From: Entonaema liquescens
Lineage: Eukaryota > Ascomycota > Sordariomycetes > Xylariales > Xylariaceae
DNA: 64,000 bases
Assembly (NCBI GenBank): GCA_902805475.1
Contig: CADCSX010000003.1
Span: 1,674,001 to 1,738,000 of the forward strand
Reading direction: 5' to 3'
Shown here: piece by piece, positions 36,712 through 48,662 of the stretch
Layout of the letters: every line of letters starts with the position of its first letter
How positions within the stretch are numbered: the stretch's first letter is position 1
Notes under the pieces: generated by a model
The model's database searches: none
What the model saw: the letters and a program-made list of their open reading frames with translations, nothing else
What the model was told of the DNA's origin: nothing
Translations under genes and position numbers: made by a program

Positions 36712-38228
36712 ATGCCTCCTCGCCAGTCATCTCGGCTTAAGAAAGCCATTGAAGATACCGCCGCCAGTGTGAGCACTTCTGCTAACGGGACAACAAAAAC
36801 TAAGGCGGCAAAGCTTAAAGCAGAGCTCAAAGATACCAAAGAAGAAATCAAAGACGATACTCCTGTTGTTACTGAGGATCCCAAGTCCTCCAAGAAACGA
36901 AAGGCAGACAAGATCGAAGACGAGGAAGAAGATCAGGGCGAGGACGAAACCGTCGCCGAGAAAGCTAAACCTGGAAAGAAACGCAAGACTGCTAAGGCCA
37001 AGACTGAAGACCTCATGGCTCTCGCCAAGCGCACTATAATTAGCACTCTGAAGAAGTCTATGTACATCGGCGCCCACGTCAGTAGTGCAGGAGGTTTGTG
37101 ATAAACCCAGACCCCTTAACATTTCGTTTCAAGCTCACATCTGTTTCCCCAGGTGTGCATAATTCTATTAACAATGCCGTCCATATCGGCGCCAATGCTT
37201 TCGCCCTGTTCTTAAAGTCTCAGCGCAAATGGTCCAACCCGCCCATAGCGCCCGAAGCTCTCGATGGGTTTCAATCCTTGTCAAAGCAGCACAAGTTTGA
37301 AGTTCATAAACATTGTCTTCCACATGGCTCCTATCTTGTCAATCTTGCCCAAGCAGAGAAAGAGAAGGCCGATCAGGCGTATAATTCGTTTCTAGATGAC
37401 TTGAAACGCTGCGAGTCACTTGGCATCAAGCTATACAATTTCCATCCGGGGAATACCAATGGTGACTCTAGACCTGCTGCCATCGGTAGAATAGCGTCAC
37501 AGCTCAACAAAGCGCACAAAGCCACTAGTACCGTCATAACGGTACTAGAGAATATGGCTGGGCAGGGCAATGTTGTCGGTTCTACGTTTGAAGACCTGCG
37601 GGATATCATCGAGCTTGTGGAAGATAAGAGCCGAGTGGGTGTCTGTATAGACACAGTGAGCATTCCCAAATCACCCCGATAGATTTCTCCAAACTAAACA
37701 TTGATGTTATAGTGCCATGCTTTTGCAGCAGGTTACGATCTTCGCTCACCAGAAGCCTTTGAGGAGACCATATCCAAATTCAACAGTATCGTAGGTGCCG
37801 AGTATCTAAAAGCCTTCCACATCAACGACTCCAAGGCGCCCCTCGATTCCCACCGCGACCTGCACGCCAACATTGGTACCGGCTTCCTCGGCCTCCGTGC
37901 ATTCCACAATGTCATGAACCACGCCGCCTTCCAAGACATGCCTATGGTCCTCGAAACACCTATCGACCGTAAGGGCCCCGATGGTAAAACCGTCGAAGAC
38001 AAGCAAATCTGGGCCGACGAGATCAAACTACTCGAAAGCCTTATTGGCATGGACCCCGAGAGCGAGGAGTTCAAAGCTCTAGACAAGCGGCTCCAGGCTC
38101 AAGGTGCCTCCGAGCGCGACAAGATTCAGGATCAGGTCGATCGCAAGAGCGTCAAAGACGCAAAGAAAGCCGCCCCTAAGAAGCGAGGTAAGAAGAAAGC
38201 CGCAGCTTCCGACGAAGAATCCGAATAA
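36712..38228 (+). CDS. APN1: AP endonuclease Apn1 (endonuclease IV family)
   Basis: Apn1 cleaves the backbone 5' to abasic sites and trims blocked 3' ends in base-excision repair. Exons are 36712-37093, 37153-37655 and 37713-38228; introns are 59 and 57 nt with GTTTGT and GTGAGC donors. The product is 466 aa. Residues 1-115 are a Lys/Glu-rich extension with several KKRK/KKRKT nuclear-signal-like clusters. The TIM-barrel domain begins SMYIGAHVSSAGGVHNS and continues FALFLKSQRKW, LYNFHPGNTNGDSR, TVLENMAGQGN, GVCIDTCHAFAAGYD, AFHINDSKAPLDSHRDLHANIG, then MVLETPIDRKG. These blocks supply the His/Glu/Asp ligands of the trinuclear zinc site. The C-terminus is again lysine-rich (KKRGKKKAAASDEESE). 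It could also serve mitochondria, which I cannot judge. Convergent with BUB1. Confidence 0.95.
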
Positions 38229-38722
38229 ATCACAACCAACCAAGCAATTGTCAACATTATATACTGGGTTAGGGTCTAGACACTCTTTGTAAAAGGGAAT
38301 TATTGTATTGTATTGATCTGAAAAAAACCGCAAGGCGTATTGGGTATGTATAAGCATGTAAAAACAACTAATTCTACGCGCCACTGGATAGTATGAGTAG
38401 GAGTTCAGTTCAATAAGAACCAAACCAAACCAAACCAGTTCGATCCGCCCACCATTTCTTATCGTAGGTATAAAAGTGTCATGCGCTCCGTTCCCCCAAC
38501 CAGATATCGTGAGTGGGAGTTATATGTAGCCGCCCCTTCCATCCGCGCGCGCCCCCAGTAACGTAACGCCTAGTGATGCAAAATGTCGTCGTGTAAGCGT
38601 TAGTAATTCTTTTATCATCACTTCTTCGTGCTTCGTCCTTTGTCCTCTAGTAAGTAAAAAAGCCATAGCCAAGCTCAAGTAGGAGGCAATCAGAAAAGGA
38701 AAAGAGACTGTGTAGAGCCGAA
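38229..38722. other. Convergent 3' region between APN1 and BUB1
   Basis: 494 bp between convergent stop codons. It contains an ACCAAACCAAACCAAACCAG run near 38,420. No gene seen. Confidence 0.5.
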
Positions 38723-41700
38723 TCAGTGTCTCCGACTCCTAGCCATAGCCTCCACTCTAGCCATCAAACCCCTCAACCCCACGCCCTTCTCGCAATTCGC
38801 CTCAAGCCACTTCTCCATGCGCTCCCTGACGCGTCTCAAGCCCCTGGTAACTGGCATCCTGCACCCATCCTCAGCCTCAACGTGCGCGCCGGGATTCAAC
38901 AAGAGGTCGAAGCATTCGTGCCAGATGTCCGTCTGCCAGTACCTCTTGAGGGGTTCGCGCACCTTATAGCGCCTCGCAGCCGCCGTGCACAGGCCGCGCT
39001 CACCGGAGTCCGCACGCGCCGTCTCGATGTACTTGCCGAAGAGCAGCGTGTGGATGGTGCCGGCGAGCCCGTGGTAGTCGAGCTGCCAGGTCCAGGGGCG
39101 GCCCTCGCGCACCTCGGCGCAGTCGTGCTGGTCCGCGCGCCAGTCCGCGACGAACTGCACGTCCGGCTCGAAGGCCCGCATGTCGATGCCGCGCCCGAAG
39201 TCAATCAGTACCACGCCGCGTGTGTCCCAACCCGCGGACCCGTCCGCGCGCCAGGGGCCCGAGGGCGGGGTGGTGTCGTCGAGGCGCAGAAGGCAGTTGT
39301 CGGGTTTGAGGTCGCCGTGCATGATCTGCTTGGAGTGGAGAGCTTCGACTGTGCGTAGTAATTCGATGCTGAAGAACATGGCGAGAGGTTCGTCCATGGG
39401 ACCTTTAGACGCCTCGCAGAAGAAGTTGACCACGTCGAGAAGGGTACCGTACTGGTGGAATGGTAAGAACAAGAATCCTTCGTCCTGGTACAGGTGCATC
39501 TCATGCGCCGCCGAGATAGAGGCAGTAGCGCGGTGGTGGGGGCCCAAGCGCGTGGCTGCGAGTCGCATCATATGGAACTCCCAGGCTGTAGGTGGATGCT
39601 CCATCTTCAAGGCTTCAAGGGGAGCGCGGCGTGTTGTTGCAAAAGCGCCTTTGCCCATCGCGGCGGGTGCGTTTTCGTCGTTTTCATCGGACTCTGGGGA
39701 TGAGTTCTCAACAAGATAGACAGGTGCGAAAGCGCCTGCACCCAACTCTCGCTTCACGGTATACTCGGTCATAATCTCGGGAAACTCGAGAATAACAGGA
39801 GCGTGAATGGTGCTTGTCTTATCGCTGTCTCTTTTACCTCCCGATTTTGCTACGGCTTTGACGAACTTACGGATCTCAGCACTCTTTTCGCATCGCTCGG
39901 TCCGATGATCATAAAATCCAGAATACGAGCTAAGCGATGGGCGCATTTGTGCAAGAATCTCCTCTCGAATGGCTGCATCAACTGGATTGCACATAAGTTC
40001 CTTGATAATTGGTCCCTTCTGCACTTCCTTCGCCTTCACTTGGCTAAGAGGAGTGGTAGTTGCCGTCGTCTTAAGCTTCTTTAGAAGAGGTTGTGCAATC
40101 TTAGGTGGAGATCGATGCCCACTAAGGACTTCCCGCAGAGGACTACTCAGCGGCCCGAAGTCTTCATCGTCTTCATCCTCGTCCTCCTCGGTTGGATCTA
40201 TATGGCCATTAGGAGTCTTTGTACCAGTATAACGGGGCTTTGCTCCTGTGATTAGACCAAGAGAAGATTCGGTGCGTTCTGTGATAGGTGTCATGAACGG
40301 GAGGCGGTTGTTAGCCACCTCGGCCGGGTCCCTATACGGCCGTGTGGGTGCCTCGTAATCTTCAGGTGGAATTGGAATGAATCTGGTCCTTGGAGGCGAG
40401 TCTTCAGGCGTGACGTTCTCGCCTTCTCGGGTGTGCTTAATGCCAACAAGCCCCGACATATCTGAGTCACTTTGCTCTCCTTCGTCCTCCTCTTCGTTAT
40501 CGCTTCTATCGTCTAATTTTGGAACGTGCTTTTGCACGGTGAATTCGGACCATTCACTCACGCTCTTGTCATCCGATGTCTCGTCGTCCTCGCCAACCTC
40601 ACTAGTTGAGATTCGTCTGGTAGTGTTAGCACTCTCTCCCCCGCTAGTATAATCGTCGTCTGTCGTATACTCCTCCTCCTCTTCGCTCTCTTCAGCTTCT
40701 TCCTCTTGGGCAGGCTTTAGGGGGGCGTTAAAGATGTCATATATATCATCAGTTGCCGCCTTTGTGTGCATTGTCATAGTAGGTTCAGAGTTTGCGTTGT
40801 TCTTCTTTTTCTTGATTTTTGGACCTGAAGGCGAGTCAAGTTTTGCTTTGACTGCGAAAGAATTAGCAATCTTGTTGTTTGGTAGGTACGGTAAAGAGGG
40901 ATTGTCAGGTAGGCGCGGGGATGAACTGACTGATTTGGGTCTCGTTATACTCCATCACTTTCTTCTTTTTGCTTTTTGCAGGCCGTGGGCTTTCCTTGAT
41001 TGCTCCATTTTCGTCCAGTTCTACCACATCGTGGTGCACAACGAGTTTCTCTGCAACCTGGTTACTGAGCATATCTAGCTCCGAGCCTTGCCCAAGAACA
41101 GATTCTTGTTGTTCCTCTGCGAAGCTATCGTCCTCCCAGGATACATCAAGCCATCCTTGGTTCGCGGCCCAGAGTTCTTCGAAAGAGAGTTCGGTTCCGG
41201 GTTCCTCAGGGGTTGGATAAATGGCCTCTAGGTTAACAAAGACACGTTCTCTTTTCCCGCTTTGAGCGTTCACGATTATTTGATGCTTAGAGGGGGCAAT
41301 GACAATATGAGACTCTGCTATTCTGGACAAAGACTGAATATATACAATCGCGCAACCGCCACAAATTAGTCCTGTTACCATCAACAAATGGGCATTGCCG
41401 CATAGGGATGGAAGTTTTAACTTACAGGATCCCGGAAAATAGCCATCTTCGGACCACTACTCTTCTTCACCTGCGTCGTCAACGTTTCTCCCGCCCAGGG
41501 CTTAGCCTCTACCGTGTTTTCCTTCTTACGGTCCGCCAACGATCCAATCGTATCCCAACCTTTTGAGCTCTCACCCATTCCTGACATTGCGCTAGGCTCA
41601 GCGCCAGCGTCTGAGAATACTGCAAGCTTAGCCTTTGCAGGCTTTGAAGATTGACCACCAACACCCATATTGGGTCTTGGAGCCTGGGGGTCGGCTGGTC

Positions 41701-42421
41701 GCGCCGGAGCAGCGAAAGGGTCGATCTTGGCTACTAGTGCTGGTCGGACTGTAGGTATTGCTGGTGATGAAGGGGTATTCCCCTCGTCGGGTTGCTGTGC
41801 TCGTCTCTGCTCAAACTCGCCGAATTTGCGAACTAATCGCTGTACTGGTCTCGCCTCTCGCTCGATGCCTAGTTTGTATACTTCTTCGGCTTGCGCCCAG
41901 CGGCCTGCACTCTCTAGCCAGGCGGCGTACTCTTCGTAGAAAAGAGCCAGTCCTTCGCCAATGTTGTGACGTGACAGGAAGACATAAGTCTCCCTAGGAG
42001 AGTCGGAGAAGAATCTGATATAGTGAAGCCACAACTTTAGATACCTCGGGTCGTTCTTATATTGTGCTGATCCGATAAATGTCTTGGTGGCGCGCTCTAG
42101 TAAAGTGTGTAGTTGTGACTGTGGCGTTGCTTGCGCTGTTGGGTATGCATCAAAGGTCCAGCGGACATATCGGTCGAAGACGTCTAAAGGGTCGTCCGAC
42201 TCGGAGATGTTTTCGACCTCGGCCTCGTACTCGGCTCTGATGCAATCATTGATGTTCTTGGTATCCGTTGGTGTAGGTGTTGAAAGTTTGTGTAAAGGCT
42301 GTAAAGGGGAGGGCGAGAATGCTTCAACAAGTTTCTTCGCTGACCGTCCCCCGGGCAAGGATTGAATATTTTCCTTCTGCCCTTCGATTATATCAAAGTC
42401 GATGAGATCGCCGGCAGCCAT
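38723..42421 (-). CDS. BUB1: Spindle checkpoint kinase Bub1 with MadBub-type layout
   Basis: Bub1 acts at kinetochores, phosphorylates histone H2A and helps build the mitotic checkpoint complex. Exons are 42421-41426, 41333-40931 and 40851-38723; introns are 92 and 79 nt. The product is 1175 aa. A KEN box lies at residues 16-18 (EGQKENIQ) and the Bub1/Mad3 TPR region at about 60-200 (DPLDVFDRYVRWTFDAYP, DPRYLKLWLHYIRFF, FYEEYAAWLESAGRWAQAEEVY). A second KEN lies at 300-302 (DRKKENTVEA). A GLEBS-type Bub3-binding motif is at about 380-388 (ELSFEELWA). Acidic linkers precede the kinase domain, which starts near 830 (LGAGAFAPVYLVE) with catalytic loop HGDLKPDN near 980 and LIDFGRG following. Catalytic residues look intact. 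It lies on the same strand as the TENA-like and U2AF genes. Confidence 0.94.
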
Positions 42422-43094
42422 TTTGGTATCAGAATCAGTAATGGCGATAGTGGCGAGCCTCAGTTGAAAAGACCTGGATTGTTAGTAACTATTATTCGAC
42501 GTTGTACAAATTGGGAGGATCAACCCGCGAAGATAATAGTGTGGAGTAATCAGTCAATAAATAGATCCATTAAAGTTATTCCTTATCGCTTGTTGACTGT
42601 TTTGATTAACAGATAAATTGCCCTTTGTTGCCCTGACAACGATAAAGTATGGGGCTTTGTCGGGATAATTGAATTAAGCATAACTACAGGAAAAGTTCCA
42701 CTATAACAAGTACCTAAGTACCTCCTCAACATGACATTTATATCAAGGGTATCAACCAATATGAAATACCTCTCTATTCAATATACCCTAACTACGACTC
42801 ACCAGTCCATGAGTCATGGAACCCTGACTTCTTAAAAAATCAACAGTACCTTTTACTCAGGGCCATGTTTATTACGCTGTGCGCAGGTAATACTAAGTCA
42901 TCATAGAAGTTTAATCAATGTTTCGCCCAAGCTTGGGAATGAAAACACGTAATGTTGGTTCAGTCGTCTAATATAATAGGGGATCTCTAATGCTTAAACC
43001 AGTGGCGTGTTGATAATGGTATATGTTTTAACGATGACAATCTTCTTCTCAATAGTTTGTTCCCATTAGCCTAACTATCTCAATAACACGATCT
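42422..43094. other. Intergenic region upstream of BUB1
   Basis: 673 bp between the BUB1 start and the stop of the next gene on the same strand. AT-rich; no open frame or specific site identified. Confidence 0.45.
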
Positions 43095-43889
43095 TCAAGC
43101 CACCATAGGCCAGAACGATTCTTCCAACACCAAGACTTTCTTGAAGATCGCCATGGAACCCGCAGCGATAACTTCTTCCGAGTCTCCGTCCTGGGTAACG
43201 GCATAAGCATCCAGACACTCCTGACACTCCTTCACAAAAGCTTGGAACTCCTCAGAGGTCCAGTTGGGGATGAACTCCTTTCTTAACGCTCCGCCGTCGA
43301 GATCCCCTTTTGTATCTGCATTCTCCGGGGCATGTTGCTTTGCATATGTCCATGCATCCAGATAGACCTTCTCCGTAGTCCAGAGCACCACCAACCCATC
43401 TAGGAGAGTCTTAGACAAGTTTCCATGAGGCTGTGCAGAGAAAGAGTCAAACAGGTCGATGTAATCCTTCGTCACCTTATTAGGTGCGAATCCGGCCGAT
43501 TTCTTCGACAAGTTGCCTCCTTCAGCCACGGGCCCAAGAGCTTCGAGGTCCAGCCCATATTTCTTAGCAGTCTCTTCGAAAAACTTCAGTTCCCTTGTGA
43601 CTCCTGACATAGCAGTCTGCAGTAATGACAGGATTCGCCATTCTAGTGTCTTTGTGATTTCTTGGCCATCTATCTTGGCCGGTAGCTGAACGCGGGATAT
43701 CAGTCCCCCAGCAAAGCGGATATAAGCCTGAGCATAGAGCCGATCTTGAGATAACCACTGGCAGAGCACATCTGGAGGCAGCTTGCCCCGTCCAGCGAGA
43801 CTAAGGAACTGAGTTTGCGTAGCTCGCTCGTAGAGATCAGCTATCTCGGGACTTGAAAGTAAATGCTCTGTTATAGATTGTTTAGCCAT
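43095..43889 (-). CDS. TENA/THI-4-like protein (heme-oxygenase-like helical fold)
   Basis: A single uninterrupted frame of 264 aa from ATG 43889 (MAKQSITEHLLSS). It has the length and helical pattern of the TENA/THI-4 family, whose classical members hydrolyse aminopyrimidines in thiamin salvage. Recognisable blocks are LCQWLSQDRLYAQAYIRFAGGLIS (with the D..Y pair near the pyrimidine pocket), ELKFFEETAKKYGLDLEA, VLWTTEKVYLDAW and the C-terminal KKVLVLEESFWPMV with the conserved Glu. The catalytic Cys of classical TenA, expected in the helix that reads GLVVLWTTEKVYLDAW, appears to be absent, so the activity may differ (TenA_E-like or other). This is an eye alignment. No intron. Flanked by BUB1 and the U2AF gene on the same strand, with gaps of 673 and 905 bp. 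Confidence 0.8.
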   Translation of the reverse strand: MAKQSITEHLLSSPEIADLYERATQTQFLSLAGRGKLPPDVLCQWLSQDRLYAQAYIRFAGGLISRVQLPAKIDGQEITKTLEWRILSLLQTAMSGVTRELKFFEETAKKYGLDLEALGPVAEGGNLSKKSAGFAPNKVTKDYIDLFDSFSAQPHGNLSKTLLDGLVVLWTTEKVYLDAWTYAKQHAPENADTKGDLDGGALRKEFIPNWTSEEFQAFVKECQECLDAYAVTQDGDSEEVIAAGSMAIFKKVLVLEESFWPMVA

Positions 43890-44794
43890 GACGATTTGTT
43901 TCGCCTTTAATTATGCTCCACAAAGGATTCGAAGCTTAAAAGGCTCCCGATTTAAAAACAGAACAATAGTAAACAGCAATTCGGGTCGGGGTGAGCACTT
44001 TTATACAATACTCTACGTGCAGCTGTTCAGAGGCTGTTCAGGGGCTTACTCGGGAGCATAACTACGATAACATTGGTTCAAAGATCGACCCAAAGATTGG
44101 TTCAAAAGTAAAGGTTACGTAAAGATACAGTCATCCTACGCTAATGTTCCATTGATGGGAAGCATTAATCTTCGGCAAAACCTTGGCCTGCTAACTTATT
44201 GGTTTCTATGTGTAGATGAGAACACCTCTATTCAGATCCTCAGGTCAGCTCGTCGATATTAATCGAATCCAGTAGAGGTGGATAGAATATAATAAATAAA
44301 TCTTGTTTTGAGAGTACATGATTCGTTCAAGACCCAAAAGCGATTTAGCATGAGCCTATGACAATACTGAACATAGTTTACAAGTAAATTCCTGTCATAT
44401 ACTAGGATAACGGGATTTAAAGCAGCTAGTAAAAATGCTCCGCTCTAAACCACATCTATCCCCTTCTAACTCGAGAACCAACACCTACTAAGCTACCACT
44501 ACTTAGGTAGGCATAGTGGCTGGTTGATATAGTTCACGCTCTGATGGATTGAGACGATTATTATTGTTTATCGTTCTAATGAGTGATGAACACGTGTATC
44601 GGCCTTAAGTCCGATAGTGCTGTAAATTCACCTTATTAGTGCGCTATTCCCTTCGCGCACATTTGTTGTTATACAGTTCGCAACCTATGAACTTCTGCGA
44701 TACGTTAAACTCGACCGACCCGTAGATCATACTCCCGGTAAATCAAGTTGCTACTCTCGAGGATAAAAAGATGCCATAAGCCCCTTTTCTGTCA
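43890..44794. other. Intergenic region between the TENA-like gene and the U2AF gene
   Basis: 905 bp containing the TENA-like promoter and the U2AF 3' region. AT-rich, no coding signal, no recognisable RNA gene. Confidence 0.45.
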
Positions 44795-46701
44795 TTACCA
44801 TGCTCCCACCTCAAAATTTTCCTATATCGCATGTTAGAGCTAGCCAAGTTATCTTGGAAAATAGGGGTGCTTACCTCCGGGAAATATGTCGTTACCACTG
44901 TACGGTCGGCAAACTTTCGGCCCGCAAGGGCTCGAAGAGCGTTCTTCGCTGACTCAGTGGTATCATATTTAACATATATCTTCCCAACTCCCGCAGATTG
45001 TCGACTACCACCAGTGGGCCGTGGTACTTTGATATCCAGTACATGGCCAAACTTGGAGCATTCTTCTTGGACATCCTCACATATTTCTATTCAAGATTAG
45101 CGCGGTAAAATACGTAAGATAGAATGGGGTATGTACCTTGATAATCATCATTATCCATCAACTCCTCTGGCGTTACCATGTTAAGCAACTGTAACACCCG
45201 CGACTCCTCCGAGTCGTTGGCAGTGGTACCTGCGAGCATAGACATGGCATTCACGCCCATCTCGACACCAGCTACTTGAGTAATTCCAATGCTAGCCTTC
45301 CGCACTTTAAGATTCTTATCACCGATAAGCATGCCGTTTAGACCCTGGATCGCGATATCCGTAGCAGCAGGGTCCACGAATTCACAGAATGCAATGCCCT
45401 ATCAAATGTTAGTTTTCAAAAACCCGAATAAATTTGTACTTCGCTCACTTACACGAGATTCTTCAGTTCCGGTATCCTTGACCAAGACCAACGCCTTAAG
45501 TTCGCCGAATGAGGTCAGAAGCTCCAAAACCTGATCTTCACTGAGATAAGGGGGTAGGTTTGTGATGCTAATCTTATTGGGAGTGTCAATGACAACATTG
45601 GCAACGACACCAGGCTTATATGGTGTCTCCTCGGCAACGGCAGGCACAATGTAGTCCTTCGGTCGTTGTATCTTCAACACATGATCACTTCCATTGGCCG
45701 CACCGTTCGCACTATCCTCGGGTTCCATCGAAATACCATCCAGAGCAAGGGCAACGGTGGCCTCGGAAGCATGTCTGAATTCAAGAAGGGCAAATGACTG
45801 GTCCTTGGATATTTGGCATAAAACGCAGGGATCGTTGCTCTCAACAACGTTAAGGCCGTTTAACTGAAGGTTAAAGAAGCCCATAATGCTCTCTTCGGTT
45901 GAACCTGGAGGAATATTGTATGCAATGAGTCTCTTGCTTTGCCGCGAGTTGCCAGGTTTCAACGCTGCGCTGTTTACTGTTCCACCTGGTTGGTTCATAA
46001 AAGCTTGTAGCTTCGTAGGATCCATAGGCTGTTGTCTAGGCGCTCCAGGGAGAGGGAACATTCCGGAAAGCTTAGCTTGCTCGGCCGTGACATTTTCGTA
46101 GCCTGGGGGCTTGATGTCCCATTGTGTCATACGTCGCTTGCGCTCTAAAACAGGAACAACGTCGGTCAGGTCAGGCGTAGGCTCCCGCTTCTTCGGTGGT
46201 GGTGTTGGACTACGCCCTCGTCGATTCTGGGCGAAGAGGTCTTCATCTCGCATCCGGTCCATCCTTTCGCGGTCCCGTCTATCGCCGCCGCCACCACCAC
46301 GTCTCTCATCGAACAAGTCGCGGTCGCGTCGAGGGGGTCGTGCTGCTTCGTCGCGACGAGTGTCCCTCCTTGAGCCACGGTCGCGATCCCATTCTCGGTC
46401 TCTACGGTCTCGGCCACCTCCATATCGATCTTCGCGCTCACGGTCTCGATGACTTCGGCTGGAAGCATATGCATCCTCATCCCTAGCATCACGGTGCGAA
46501 CGGCGAGGCGATCTACTTCGTCTTCGTTCTCGTCGATCACCTCGGTCTCGGCGGTCATCGCGAGGATAATCCCGAGACGAACCATGACGGGCGTCTAAAG
46601 TAAATGATTCTGTCAGCTTCTTTTCAATTGTAACAATAAAATAAAAATAAAAATAGACATGACCACTCAATACCTCGGGAAGAATAGCTATCGCCGTTCA
46701 T
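44795..46701 (-). CDS. U2AF large subunit (U2AF65-type splicing factor)
   Basis: U2AF large subunit binds the intron polypyrimidine tract and recruits U2 snRNP in the nucleus. Five exons join in frame: 46701-46674, 46594-45453, 45398-45137, 45086-44875 and 44821-44795; introns are 79, 54, 50 and 53 nt. The product is 556 aa. It starts MNGDSYSSRDARHGSS and carries a long Arg/Asp/Ser-rich region (about 10-130), the RS domain. The family block KRRMTQWDIKPPGYENV follows. RRM1 shows RLIAYNIPPGSTEESIMGFF, RRM2 shows ISITNLPPYLSEDQVLELL, and the third, UHM-like RRM shows MVTPEELMDNDDY, then EDVQEECSKFGHVLDIKVPRP. It ends VVTTYFPEENFEVGAW, typical of U2AF65. The first exon is only 28 nt. Divergent from OGG1. 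Confidence 0.94.
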
Positions 46702-47183
46702 AGTATTAGCTTAATCTCTGAAGCGCGTATTCGGTGCCAGATGGATGGGGGATGGATAATTGCTAATTAGGAATGGAAATGGTGAACAAAACAAGGTAGG
46801 AGAATTGAAAAAATATCAAGCTGTACTTGCACGGCGGTAGGATGAAGCTGTTGACAGTGGAGCTGCAGCGCGGCTGGAAAATAGAAATTTTGGCTGGCCC
46901 AGAGTGGAGCAGCATACTCGTTACTAATCCTGATTGGGCTTAGTGATCTTAGATTTAGCAGATAACAGGCCCCGCTTTCCTTTTAGGGATCTTTGGCAAA
47001 GGCGAAGAGCAATCAGGAGGCGAAATACGGGAAAGCCCTATAGCTCTTACAACAACATGCATTAGTTAATAGTTAACTTTTAATGTTAACTTTTAGTCGG
47101 CATTTTTAGCTTTTTTAATGTATACAATTTCTACCTATCAACTCGATAGATAATTCATACAATATCATCTTCTTCCCCATTCC
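46702..47183. promoter_or_regulatory. Divergent promoter region between the U2AF gene and OGG1
   Basis: 482 bp between the ATGs of two outward-facing genes. No specific element can be assigned beyond AT-rich patches near 47,060-47,160. Confidence 0.45.
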
Positions 47184-48662
47184 ATGGCTCCTATACGCAT
47201 ATCAGACTGGCGGAAGCTCCCCCTAAACTTGACTGACCTCTGCATTGAAACAACTCTCCGTTGTGGACAATCTTTTCGATGGCGTAAAATAGATGATGAA
47301 TGGTAAGATATATCATATAATTACTAAGAAAGGTGCTTTTCATGTTAATGTATTTAGGAATTGCGTTCTTTATGGAAGATTACTCTCGTTGAAACAGGAT
47401 AAGCATCATCTTCATTACAAAGTAGTTTCAAACACGGCTATCCCATCAACATTGACACATTCATTACCTATCAAGGATGAACATGAAGCCACCAGTGATG
47501 ATGACACCGAATCACTTCTCAGGCACTATTTCAGTTTAAAGCACGATTGTAAGTGTACCTCAGATGGGAAGATAATTAAAATATGCTACTACTGAGAGCA
47601 GCAATCTCCCATTTTCAATACTACGATCACAACACTGAGCGTTAGACGAAACTTAACTTCAAATGCACTCAATTATTTATGTACTAATTCCTACTATAGT
47701 GGCAGCGCTATATGATCAATGGTCAAAGTCTGACCCAAACTTCCGGAAGAAAGCTCCAAAGTTCACAGGGATCAGGATTCTAAGCCAAGATCCATGGGAA
47801 GCCCTGATAGGCTTCATCTGTAGTAGCAATAATAACATCTCACGTATCTCTCAAATGGTATGTCAAAGGAAAACTTCTCTTTAGGAGGGAGATAGCCCAT
47901 ACTAACACCATATAGGTTCATAAACTTTGTAAATACTATGGCCCCCTTGTTGGGCACATTGGGGATGAAGCTTTTCATGACTTCCCAACACCTCAGGCGC
48001 TTAGTGGGAAGAAAGTAGAAGCCCATCTAAGGGAATTAGGGTTCGGGTACAGGGCCAAGTACATTGCCGAGACCGCCCGTTTGGTCTGCGAGGAGAAACC
48101 AGAGGGGTGGCTTGAAAGCCTCATAAACCCCGAAAATCCTGGTTGGTCTAAAGGAACGACACCTGATGCTGCAGAGGCGCCTACCTATAGACATGCCCAT
48201 GAGCAGCTTCTTCTTCTCTCGGGAGTTGGTCCAAAAGTCGCAGACTGTGTCTGTTTAATGGGATTAGGCTGGGGAGAAGCAGTTCCTGTTGATACGCATG
48301 TGTGGCAGATTGCGCAAAGAGATTACAAGTTCGGCAAAGTCAAGACGAAGACCTTTTCCAAGGCCATGTATGACTCCGTCGGAGATCATTTTCGAAATAT
48401 CTGGGGTCCCTATGCGGGATGGGCTCAGTCAGTACTTTTCACTGCGAACCTGAAGTCATTTTCAGAGCAGGCATCTGCCAAGACCGAAGTCGTTGCCGTC
48501 AAGATGGAAGCTGAAGAAGTTGCGGATTCTACACTCAATGAGACCCAAGCCCGTACCCGAAAAAGACGCCAGGTAGCAGTAACTGAAGCAGTGAAGATTG
48601 AAAGTAATATCTCCACAGAAGTAGTACGAGCTAGCAAGAGAGTGAGGAAAACCAGGAGTTAA
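47184..48662 (+). CDS. OGG1: 8-oxoguanine DNA glycosylase Ogg1
   Basis: Ogg1 removes 8-oxoguanine opposite cytosine and starts base-excision repair. Exons are 47184-47302, 47358-47548, 47700-47857 and 47916-48662; introns are 55, 151 and 58 nt with GTAAGA, GTAAGT and GTATGT donors and CTAAT/CTAAC branch points. The product is 404 aa. The N-terminal domain reads WRKLPLNLTDLCIETTLRCG, then QSFRWRKIDDEW and LLRHYFSLKHDLAALYDQW. The glycosylase domain has GVRILNQD-like GIRILSQDPWEALIGFICSS, SNNNISRISQMVHKLC, and the helix-hairpin-helix LSGVGPKVADCVCLMGLG. The catalytic Lys is about residue 263 and the Asp of PVDTHVWQIA about 282, 19 residues apart as in human OGG1 (K249/D268). The C-terminal tail is basic (ASKRVRKTRS), perhaps for nuclear import. 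Confidence 0.95.

Noticed and set aside
38726..39358. 210-codon plus-strand open frame opposite BUB1
   Set aside because: Antisense shadow of the conserved Bub1 kinase domain; no independent evidence.
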